Assembly (NCBI GenBank): GCA_038025085.1
Contig: CM076139.1
Coordinates: 23,825,307 to 23,889,306, forward strand
Direction: 5' to 3'
DNA: 64,000 nt
From: Tetragonia tetragonoides
Lineage: Eukaryota; Streptophyta; Magnoliopsida; Caryophyllales; Aizoaceae
In this document: one piece after another, positions 45,037 through 57,000 of the stretch
Layout: each line of letters starts with the position of its first letter
How positions within the stretch are numbered: the stretch's first letter is position 1
Program-made: the position numbers and the translations under genes
Notes under the pieces: generated by a model
What the model was told of the DNA's origin: nothing
The model's input: the letters and a program-made list of their open reading frames with translations, nothing else
Database searches by the model: none

Positions 45037-48000
45037 AACATGGGCGTCTAAGCTTTGCTTGATTAATCCCATGGGCCCTGAAGTTAACGACCAGGAAAAC
45101 CTCTAGTGGCCCTGAGGGGACTCGAACCTGACATCACCCACCGTTAATTTATCCTTCTTCATAAGGGTGTCATTCTCCCAGCTGTAATACTTGTGCGGTT
45201 CTGCGTCTTTTCTTAGATTAAATCTTTCCATACAGATATGAGCCCTTAACAAATAAAGCCATTCATAAAGTTTCTATTTTTGACACAGAATTTGCAGTGG
45301 TGTTCTTTCTTCCCTTATATACACTGCTCAAAATTGAGGCCAAGGAATTTGTACAAAGAATAGTTCTTGAAGTTGGTGTTCACTGTTCAGTCTTGAGTAC
45401 AGAGAGGGAACCTTATTTGTTATTTTGGTGCTCTGGCCAGTTCTCTATGGTCCTTCAAGAACCTCTAGTAACACCCCATTAGCCCAAGGATGCTCTTGAT
45501 TTGTTGATTTTGGTACACCCTGCGCGGACATTATACAGCCCAAATACTCAACTTGAGTCACCCAAATCAACATTGACAGCCTTTGCATAAAGTTCATTCT
45601 GCCTCAAACCCTCTACTACCTTTTTGCTGTCCTTCCTTTTACTAGCCTTTTGGGCTGGAGTCTGGACTCATAATGGTTTGGAAATGGGCTATAAAAAGAC
45701 CGTTTTCTAATGCTATAAGGGCCTTTCGCCTTTTAATGGTTTCGCTTTGCTGTCACTCCTTTGTTTTAGTCGGCTTAAAGTAGTTATCCTACCAAAACAG
45801 AACACATTTCTTTAAGTTAAGAAAAGAAAAAGAATTTTATTAAGGAAAGTAGAAAGAATACAAGGGTAAACCGTTCATAAATAAGGACCCTAACCAAGCC
45901 AAGCCAAACCTAAAAGAATAAGCGTATACAATTTGAATGCTTATTCAAATAACTGGTCTTTAAACCGCGCCCGCCATAATATGCTAGATTTAAAACGCTC
46001 AAGCTCCCGATTGCGCTCTTTTTCCTAGACTGGCTACCAAGGGTAACCCCCTTTCCCATGGGGTCAACAAATTTAATTCCCAATGCCACAACAAGTGCAG
46101 TTCCATGCCCATCCGCCTCCTCATTGCCACGGATTCGGGAGAATACCATCTCCACAACCACCCGTTCTATCTGGTTGTAGAGGCTGCTGTATAGACGACA
46201 CGGCCCTAACCTGTAACCTTCCAACCTTAGCCAGCCCTTGGCTCATAGAAAAACCCGCATCTTCATTAAACAGAACTACGTCTTTAAGAGTATCGGACAC
46301 GTATGAACCCCACTCTTCCCTCGGATTAGCCCTTTTAAGGTCATCCAACAGCAGATCGTCACCCCCTATGCTAAAGTCAACCAAAACAGAACGCCTATGT
46401 TCTATTGAGGAAAGCTTTTATCCAGAAGCAAGCAAGACGTGATTGCTGTGTACTATTTTGTAGACAAGGGTTTTGGGTCCACATGTTCACTCAAATACCT
46501 ACCGTAAACCAAAATATCATTGCAAGAAACGAGCAGACATCATAGGAAAGATGAAAGATATGGTTTTGGTTGCTTCATCCAAGCTGTGCAAGGTGCATGG
46601 TGTATTCATTAAGGGCATTACTAGTAACTCATTATGACCATTGTGGGTTGCAAAGGCAGTTTTGTGGACGTCTAAGGTATTCTAACGTGGTATATCTTGT
46701 TCAAAGATCTATGTTTGAGTATATCACAGATCCAATTCCGTCTCTAACATCTTTATCATATGATGATTGTATGGTCTTCTATAACACCTTGTAGGGTATT
46801 GTGTTGACTGGTTGTTAATTCCACCGCCCACTTATAGTTCGCCCTTTTTGTTGAACTTTTAAATTTTTGACCATAAGTTCTCACATAGTATGGTGAATAT
46901 GACAAACAAATATGCATCTTGGAGATGGCCATAGTGGGATGGAGGGAGTATTTAATATCGTGACATTATTTTTGTTGTTGCATTGAATTTGATGAAATGA
47001 AACTACAAGTCACAAGTTGAGTTACGATGTTTAATACTCCCTCGAATCCATAATCTCCGTTGCTTGGGCACAAAGACCAAGACAAGCCTTGTGCCATCCC
47101 TTGTTCCCTCCTTTTCCCCTAATTTAAGTGAAGTATGGGCAGAATTTAGAATATGAGTGTGGTCCAAGTGGGGGCAAGATGAGGGTAGGATGGTCTTTTA
47201 TCGCAAAAAGATACCGAAAAAGGAAATGTAAAGGAGATTGTGGAACAACCCAAAATGGAGAGGAAAAATGGAAAGGAGATTATGGAACGGAGGGATTACA
47301 TTTAACTTGTGAAGTAGTGATAAAATTTCATAGTTCTTTTATTTTTTTCACCTCTTACTTCTTTTTGTTGGTTACAAACTTACAATGCGACAATATAATC
47401 TCTTATTTCCTCTCATCATCATTTTTATTATGTCATACAGGTTTGATTTGTTTTAAGAAAAAAAAAAAAACAAAAAATATAGAGCTACTTGAGTTAAGCC
47501 GGGGTCGAGCCATGAATTGAACTCAAATTGCCTTGCAATCAGTTGTCCTTAATTCCTTATATTTGGTTATTAATTCTTGTTTCATTTACTTGCATCCTTC
47601 TCAATTGATAGTCATTTGGTAATGAAATGGGTTATTTTGTTGCTGTAGATTACCCAACAAGAATTTACAGAAATGGCATGGCAAGCAATTGTTTCCTCGC
47701 CAGAATTGGCAAAAGAGAATAAACACCAAATAGTGGAAACTGAGCATTTATTAAAAGCTCTACTGGAACAGAAGAATGGACTTGCTCGTCGTATTTTCTC
47801 GAAGGCTGGAGTTGACAACACCCGCTTGCTTGAAGCAACTGAAAAATATATTCAACGGCAACCCAAGGTATGTTGGGACTTGAGAGTCCTACTTCATTTG
47901 TATCCCTATTCCTTTCTAGTCTAACTTCCTCCGAAATGAGCTCATCTAATATCCAAGTTAGCGTTAGGCTGTGACTATCAGTTTTCATGTTACATGCCAT

Positions 48001-51000
48001 GAAGTCCTTATAAATAAAAATGACATGGTTTCCCTTGTTCAATAATAAAGGAAGCTTGCAGCAGTAGATCCTATGATCTACTTCTATGCATTTGTTTTAA
48101 TGTAAGTATTATGGGTACTTTGTTCTATGGAGTATTTCCTTACTAGATAATGTTTTGTCTATTTCCTATTGCACCAGGTTCTGAGTGAATCTGCTGGTTC
48201 TATGTTGGGGCGCGATCTAGAAGCCCTGATTCAGCGAGCTAGGGACTACAAGAAAGAACTTGGGGACTCTTTTGTGTCAGTGGAGCATTTGGTTCTTGGC
48301 TTCATTCAAGACAAAAGGTTTGGAAAACAGTTGTTCAGTGATTTCAGAATTTCAGAGAAAACTTTGCGCTCTGCCATACAGGCTGTGAGAGGACGTCAAT
48401 CAGTCATTGACCAAGGTAATAGGTGAACCTACAGACTTAATAAGAACGTGCCTAATGAATAGGACAATACTTAAAGTTAATCGAGAGGGATACGTGATGA
48501 GTTTCAGAGGTGGTAGGACATAAGGGTTGAAAGAATAGAAGCAGTTAGTTGCGCAAGGATAAATTTTATTTACAATTTTTTGTTTCGAAATAAATAAAAT
48601 ATCTTTCTGGTAGGAGGTGATATTAACCAAAGAAAACAGATAATAATAGAGGAGTTGAAGTCTCGTTCATTGAATCTTTTCAGCCTACTGCATGCTTTCC
48701 TGAAGGGCATATGAATATAGGTGTCTTTTAATTTTCTGTGTATATTAGTCTTGACCATAGGCAATTAGGCATTGCCCCAGTTGCAACTTCTGTTCTCCAT
48801 GGAAAACTAGTTGAGTGATTTCCTCTATCTTTGTTTTCTGGGTGTTCTGTAGCTGTAAACAAGGAGAATTAGGCTTTAGCTACAAGTATAGGTTTGACAT
48901 CTTTTCCTGAACTTTATAGCTTAGTGGACACAGTATATTTTCTTAAAGCCTTTTGTAATTTGTTTTCTGCAAGTGATATTGTAGAATTGTTCTCCACAAG
49001 TGTTGTTGTTAAACATATTGCAAATTGCAAGTTGATTTACTCCACACTGTAGGCAATTATCTTTCTCCTTACCTATGTGTGAAATGACATATCTTGCCAT
49101 TTCAACGAAGAAATTTCTTTCTAGAGTTGGTTCTCTCTTTCTCGAGATATCTTTTCAGTGAAGGAAAAGGTTGTCATGCTGTCAAGACTTTTGAATCCCC
49201 GTCCATATACATGCTCCTGGCCTCCGCTCTTTAGCTTGAAGTTGTTGCCATTTTTAATAATTTTGTGGCTTTATGCTAGCTTGTGTGCATGATGATTTTT
49301 CTGAAATAAATTTATTCTTTATCCTCGCATTTGTCACAGACCCTGAAGGGAAGTATGAAGCACTTGAAAAGTATGGAAGAGATTTGACTGCTATGGCAAG
49401 GGAAGGAAAGCTTGACCCCGTGATAGGAAGGGATGATGAGATACGTAGATGTATCCAGATTCTCTCCAGGAGAACCAAAAATAATCCTGTTCTGATCGGA
49501 GAACCTGGTGTGGGTAAAACTGCGATTGCTGAGGGGTAAGTAATTGTAAGATCTAACTACTAGGGTGTAGTGTGTTGCAACATGAAATATTTATTACTAA
49601 TTTATTGTTGATCTTATTGTTTGCCTGTGCATTTGTTTTATAAATAAAAACTAGATGTATCGGCTGAAGTTACTGTGTATGCCCTGAACTTATTACTTTC
49701 CTTAAATCATTACCTTATGGTCCCTTTGACCCACCCTGTTCTTGTTGGCTAAGATAGGGAGGGGCTGGAATCAATAAGTTGTTTTTGTCTTGCTATAGGA
49801 TAGGGTGTGCGGGCCTAAGTCGGAAGGGGGATTGGGTAACGGTAGGTTGGTGAGTAAGAATGTTGCCCTTGTGGGTAAGTAGTTGTGGCGGTTCCCACTT
49901 GAGCCGGATAGTTTTTGGCACAGGGTAATTAGGAGTAGGTATGGTTACAGCCGATTGGGTGGGACGTACAGATGGCTACAGGGACTTCTCATGGTAGTCC
50001 GTGGAAGTTTATCTCGCAGGTTTCCTTGAGATTTTTGCCTCTGGTTGAGTTGAAATTGGGAAATGGGCAGAATATCAGATTTGGGAGGATTCATGGAAAT
50101 GGGGGCAGCCCCTGTGTGTGATGTTTCCTCGCGTGTTTCAACTCTCTGATTTGCATGCTGCTACTGAGGCAGAGTTTTATTCGAGCAGTCGGGTTCTTGG
50201 AACCTTCATTTACGGAGGGCTCCCCACGATTGGGAATGGATGAGTTTACGGCCTTACTTGCCTTGTTAGAGACAATTCAGTTTTGAGAGTGTGATGATTC
50301 AAGGAGATGGATTGGCGATGCTTCGGGAATTTTTCTTGCAAGTCTTTCTTTCAGCATTTGGGTGTGCCTCTTCCTCAGTTTCCCATAGCCGACCTCATTT
50401 GGAAGGCTAAGGTGCCCCTTAAGGTGCGGGCGTTTGTGTGGACTCTAGCTCTAGATAGGGTGAACACTAATGATCTACGACGGAGGAGAAGTGGGACAAT
50501 TTTAGATCAGTTTCTTACTTGTGACTTTGCCCGTCGCATATGGGATACATTGTTTGGTATCTTTTAGGAGGATTGGGTATCCCCTTTTAGTGTGGCGGAG
50601 TTCCGACAACTGAGAGTTTTGGAGTTTGGGAGGAGGAAGGAGATGAGGTTACCGTGGTGTAATGTTGTTTTTGCGATTTTTGGTGTCTTTGGCTGGAAAG
50701 AAATGCCCGGGTCTTCGATGGGGTGACCATCTTGGTCGATATGTTTTGGATAGAGTCACTTATCTATCATCTTTATGGGCTAGGGCCTCAGGGACATTTA
50801 GGGGTTATTCTATTATTATAGTCTAGCGTAACTGTGCTAATTTGTAATTAGTTTCTCTTGGAGCACATCTTGTCCTCACCTACGGTATTCTTTGATACTT
50901 CATTAATAAAATCTCTCTTTATCCAAAAAAAAGTTATACAGGTTTTTGTTTGTTTAAAAATGCCTTCTTCTCTCTCTCTACACACGTACACACACGCACA

Positions 51001-54000
51001 TAGATGCTTGCCCGCGCGCACACAAACACATATTTGCGCGTAAAGAGTCCAGTGTTAGGTGCCTTCCAGAGCTGAATCTAGCTTTAGTTGCCTCCCAGAG
51101 CTTTGTATTATGTTGCCAATTATTCTTTGTAATAGTTATGTTGCCAATTTAATAATTCTTTACCTTTAAGTGACTGTTTTGCGCTGCAGGTTAGCTCAGA
51201 GGATAGTTGAAGGGGATGTTCCTCAAGCTTTGATGGATCGTAAGGTAGCTATTGAGTTCCTTTCTTCCACATTCTTCTTTTGTGTTCCTTCTTTACTTTT
51301 GCTCCCTAGTTGCTATGTGTGGCTGGCCCACCATATGCATCTGTAGAAGGGAAGACAGGCGGACTCGAAGTAGTTCTAGATTGTTACGTTGGAGAAATCT
51401 GCAGTTAATTTAGTTTTTTGTTTGCAGTTGATTTCCCTTGACATGGGAGCACTTATTGCTGGAGCTAAATATCGGGGAGAATTTGAAGATCGTCTGAAGG
51501 CTGTCCTAAAGGAAGTGACGGAGGCTGAGGGCCAGACTGTACTTTTTATTGATGAGATTCACACAGTTGTAGGAGCAGGTGATTAGTTTCTTACCTCCTC
51601 TGGTATTTTTCATTGACACACTTTCCAAAGTTACTAGCTCAAGTACATTCAAGCTTCTAGTGCTTTGTCTACCTCATGCACATGTCACTATCAAAAATCA
51701 GATGCTGAATTGTTCAAATAAAATGGGTAATGCTTGTCAAAGCAGTTTGAGGTCATACTCTGAAGTGGCAAAAGTTGCAGTTGTATTCTCTGTATAAATA
51801 TTTAGATAGTGATCCGAAATGAAAGAAGGGAAACAAGTAACTATATTACTTTTGTTCAGGTGCTACAAATGGTGCGATGGATGCTGGCAATCTCTTGAAG
51901 CCTATGCTAGGTCGTGGAGAGTTGAGATGCATTGGTGCTACTACTCTTGATGAATATCGTAAATACATTGAGAAAGATCCAGCATTGGAGCGGCGTTTTC
52001 AACAAGTTTTCGTTGACCAGCCAAGTGTGGAAGATACCATCTCGATATTGCGTGGGCTTCGTGAGAGATATGAGTTGCATCATGGGGTTAGGATCTCTGA
52101 CAGTGCCCTTGTGGAGGCTGCAGTTCTCTCAGATCGCTACATTAGTGGGCGCTTTTTACCTGACAAAGGTAAACACATCAAGTATTCCACACTCCATAGT
52201 ATATTCTGGTCTTATGTGCTGTTCCTGGATATACATGATTATATTGCATACAGACACAGTGGTAGGAAAGTTGGGCTATAGTAGCTATTACCAATCATAT
52301 CGTGCTTCGTGCATCCGGCTCCACAGTGCATCATGCATTCGGCTCCACAGTGCATCATGCATTCAGTAAGCCAAGTTGATTGCACATAACTGTCAGGTCC
52401 ACAATCTCTACAAGCCAGGTTCATAAACTGTACAGCCAAGTGCACAGTGCTCCGTGCTCCTGGGTGCATGATATAATTTTCCTGCTATCTTAGAGTTTAT
52501 ATTGTGAAGCTTAAACAACGCAAGAGGTTACAATGGTAATTTGATACTATGTTTTCTGGTGACTCTAGTTACTAGATAAAATGGCATTGTTCTCTTGTGG
52601 TTGATCAAGATTATAAGCACCTCTGGGGAGTACTTCCTGTTTTTTCTTATGCCAAATGAACTGGTCCAATTGTGGCAACTTAATCCCTGTCGAACTTCTT
52701 AAAATATTTGTCACAGACTCATAGTTAGCCATCTGAATGCTCATCTGCAGTAACTCTTGGTATCTATTCGGGTCAGAGTAACAAAGAGAGTCCAATATTC
52801 TTTTGGTTTACTACTTTCTGAAATTTTGGTTAATCAAGATTATGAGCTATTTAAGGAGTCGTTCTTGCCATCTTTTTGTATGCCAAAGGGAATCCAAAAC
52901 CTTTTTTGCGGGTCTTTTGGAAGCAGCTTTTCTGCTAGGTGACTAGTTAGGATAAAGACAGTGAACATCTGGATCTCCCTAGACCCCGCCCTCGTCGGGA
53001 TATGCTAGGTTGTTGTTGCTGTAGTCCCATGTTAAGCTTCTTAAAATAAAAGGCCACAGTGAAGCTGTCTAAACACTCATCCCCAGTACTTGGAGCAACC
53101 AATAGCACTCAGTTGTTCTGGTTCTGGATATCAAGCTGCAGATTCTCTTGACTCTTGGATCTGGATTGGGGACGCTACTGGGGTTTTCTCTTGCAAATCC
53201 TTCCTCCATCACTTAAGCCTACCATCTCAGTTTCACCCCTTTCCTGGTTAATAACATGATATTGATCTATGGAAAGCTAAAGCTCCCTTTAAGGCTTGAG
53301 CTTTTGTTTGGACCATGGTTCATGTTAAACTTAATACTAAGGGTTGGGCCCTGTGCCCCAAAATATATGTATTGTCTCAGGAGTAATGATGAGTCTTTTG
53401 TGCATTTGTTCTTGCATTGTTATGGCTCATTCATTGAGGCGAAGGTTGTTTGCTGTTACGGGGTAGGTTTGGCTTGCCCTGCGACAATAGTTCAACATAT
53501 AACGACAAGGCATATTGGAGTTGGTAGGGGAAAGGACAATAAGCTCCTTTAGCAGTGTGGAAGGTGTTAGTGGCTTGAGCATAATGCTCGTGTCTGGTTA
53601 GGTTGACTCATTCGGGGGATTTAGAGCGTGTTTTGCCTACCTTCTATTTTCCGCCCTATTTTCCCTCACAAACCGCCCCTCCGCTGCCTTCTCACCCCCA
53701 TGTTCAGCTTCTAAGAAGCTTAAAATACCCCCTAGGGGGCCCAAAAACAAAAGCATCAAATTGGAGCTTCTACATTTGGGCCTCCGGCCTCCTAATGGGT
53801 ATTTTGAGCTTCCTAGAACAGGGAATTAAATAGCGGTCGCGTTTGCGATTGTGGTAACGGTCGCGATATCGCGGAAGCGGTCTGTGGCGGGCTTCGCGTA
53901 GCGGATCGCGGCAATCGCGGCGTGATTGAGTTCACATGGAGGGTTATATAGGTTTTTTTGTATTTGTAATTATATATTTTGCTTTGTAAATCATAATAGT

Positions 54001-57000
54001 AAGAGATATATATGTTCAAATTATACATTGCAAAATAGATAATATCAAAAAATAATAATAAATAATAATGGACTAATATAACCAATTTATTATTATTATT
54101 ATTATATTATAATTTTTTTTGATAGGAATTATTATTTATAATTTAAACTAAAGCTGTTTTTTATTCTTTATTTCTCTAAATTAACTATGTAGTTCTCATC
54201 TCTCACCCATCAATAAAAAAACAGAATAATTAACACTCATGAAGGGGCTCCCTAATCTACATTGGGCTAACCCAACTAACATTAACATAATAAAACTAAA
54301 AAAGAAGAAGAAAACAAAAGAATACTCCTACAGTCCTACTTAACTAACAAGCGTCTGGCAAGCACTTCCAGGTGTCAATAAAAAAGAAAAAAACCCAACG
54401 ACAAAAAGCTCACAACCCAGTGACACGCACGCTCTTCCCATTCATCTCTCTCCTCAAATCCAGCCTCTCTTGCATAGCAAAAAAATACAGCCTCCCTCTC
54501 TCAATCATACATCTCAATGGCGACAGAGTTGAATTCCTTATCCCTCGCACTTCAGCCATTCCATCCTCAATTTTATCGCCAATCTCCACTTCAAACCTCT
54601 ACTTCTTTATCTTCTCTCTCCAAATTCCCAAATTCTCAAGCTTGAACATGCAATCTGCTGAGCTAAAAAAATGGCGAAAATATCGAATTCAATCTGTAAC
54701 AAAGACTAAAATTGGGGGAAGAGGGTAGAAAATTGAACACTAACGGTTATCCCAGATCTGGTATGTTTACCTATGTATCTCCTGCTTGTGTTCTATGGCC
54801 TGAAAGTTTTTTATTTTTTATTTTTTTTCCGCTACAAAAGATACAGCGGCGAATAGCGGCCGTCTCCGCTATGTAGCGGCCATGGCGGCCGCTATTTATG
54901 TGGATCGGCAGTCACCGCTACAAAGCGGGAAATAGCGTCGCGGCAAGTCCAAATCCCGCTACAAAGCGGCCGCTACGCTACATAGCGGCCGCTATTTAAT
55001 TCCCTGTCCTAGAAGCTGAAAACGGGGGTGAGGAGGCGGCAGAGGGTGGTTTGTGAGGGAAAATAGGGGAAAAGTAGAAGCTACTCAAAGCTAGGCCAAA
55101 CACCACCTTAGTTTGGGATCGGGTGCTGTATTTGACATTGTTATGGGCCAAAGCTGATGTTGCTTTTAAAAGTTTCCCTTCCGGTTATCCAACATAATTG
55201 GGGTTCTTTGTAATAAGACATTTTGCTGAGGACTATTTTTTCGTAAGCTACGAATTGTTTTCGCAGTACTAGTTTAATTTCTCTTATCTAATCCAAAGAA
55301 GAAAGCCAAGAGAGCTCAAAATTTAAGTGGGTCCTTTTGATATTTGAACTTTTAAAATCACTGATTTAGCACAATTGATAATTCTTTTTAAGGAGCTGAA
55401 AGAGTCACTATTGGCAGATTTTCTGCTTTGGCCTTATTCAAAATAATAATAATAAAAAGGAAAATTTGATAAAAATAATCCGAAGTTTCATCAATCCGAC
55501 AATTATAATCCCCAATGAGAAATCTATGCCATTAATCTGAAGTTGAAATCCGTCCCGCAATATTGGTCCACCACTAACTCCGTTCAACTTCCGTCCCTAG
55601 TTTGATGAGGTGGCAGTAATTATATAAAAAATGTTTTTTTTTTTTTAAATTTTCTCTCCTCTAATTTCTCCTTATTCTATTCTATCTTCCTTCTTCTCCA
55701 TCTTCCCCATCATTTCTTTCACTTTGCACCATTACCAAACAATCAAAGACCAAGCTTTCCTTCACAACTTCCATTTCCACACCATGACCTCCTCAATTTC
55801 TACCCAATTCACCCTCTTATTAACACTACCCAGCATCAGAAAACACATCCAAATTGAAATTATCATTCTTCAATTTCTCATCTTTAACCCGTTTTCCCTT
55901 CAACCATTTAATCAAAACCTCCAAATCACCAACCAATTTCCAAGTATCATAAAAAACAATCCCATGATTGGAAACATCAGCAGTGGAGTAAGTGCTCATT
56001 GTGAATTGCATTAATTTGCTCGCCGGAATATTTAATCAAGTGCCGCCATTTCATCTCTAGTGAGACCTCGATCTTTATTAACATCAAATTGGTGGAAAAT
56101 TTGCGATCTTGAGCCCCTTGCGGCCGTTGTCGGAAAAAGTAGGGTTAGGGTCTTCCCCAAATTGAGATTAGGGGCACGGGGAAAATGGAAAGCCATGGAA
56201 GTCTGTTGTTCTTCTATGTGTAAAGCCATTGTTGGACTTGTTAAACTGGAAACATAGTAACAAAATTGTGATTCGTGATATGGGCATATAAATTGAATGC
56301 TTTTGTGAATAGGTCATAGAGGAAATTGGTATAGAAGAGCACTTGTAGCCATAGAAGTTTGTGGTGGTAGCAGGAGAGAGAAAATGGATGCCATGAGAGA
56401 GAAGGATTTTTCTGATTTATTAGTATTAATTATTAATCATAATTATTAATGATAATTGTATCACTAAACAACAAAACTAACGGTTTGCCGACGGTGTTAG
56501 CTGGTGGACCATTATTGTGGGACAGGTGTCTAACTTTGGAGTTGGACTAATGACATGGATTTCCCATCTTGGGATTATTATTGTCGGATTGATGAAATTT
56601 CGGATTATTGTTATCAAATTTTCCTAATAAAAAAAGAAAAAAGGGAACAGAAGATACGTTTTCAGGTTTGGTCTGCAATGAACTAAACTAAATGGCCTAA
56701 TTTTACTGCTTTGAATTGTAATGCATAATTGCGTTTCATATCAATGGTCAGATGGTATTTTTGATGGCTGTTCTCACTGAGATGCTGATTTATCCCGCAG
56801 CAATTGACTTAGTTGATGAAGCTGCTGCTAAATTAAAGATGGAGATCACATCAAAACCAACTAGCCTTGATGAGATCAACCGTTCCGTGTTGAAGCTTGA
56901 GATGGAAAGGCTCTCTCTTATGAATGACACTGATAAAGCCACAAAAGAGAGGCTCAACCGGCTTGAAACAGAGCTTTCTGTATTAAAGGAAAAGCAATCT

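Larger units (their letters stand above)
42630..47648 (+). other. CLPB3: CLPB3 intron 1, 5.0 kb, transposon-rich
   Basis: Bounded by GTAAAT and TGCTGTAG. It holds two SINEs (43072-43185, 44989-45195), gypsy RT debris (45480-45680), a LINE RNase H-like remnant (45910-46384) and Stowaway-type MITEs (near 46950 and 47037-47296). Most of the rest (43560-44980) has degraded retroelement-like text without a firm family. Confidence 0.8.
52169..56800 (+). other. CLPB3: CLPB3 intron 7, 4.6 kb, nested transposons
   Basis: It contains a short direct repeat (GGCTCCACAGTGCATCATGC twice, 52318-52370), a SINE fragment, a LINE fragment, a Tourist-like MITE split by a hAT element, and a Pack-MULE-like element. 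The last 170 bp before exon 8 look like normal intron. Confidence 0.85.

Noticed and set aside
51245..51427. Met-initiated reading at 51389 as an exon start
   Set aside because: It precedes the TTTGCAG acceptor; the added residues are intron translation.
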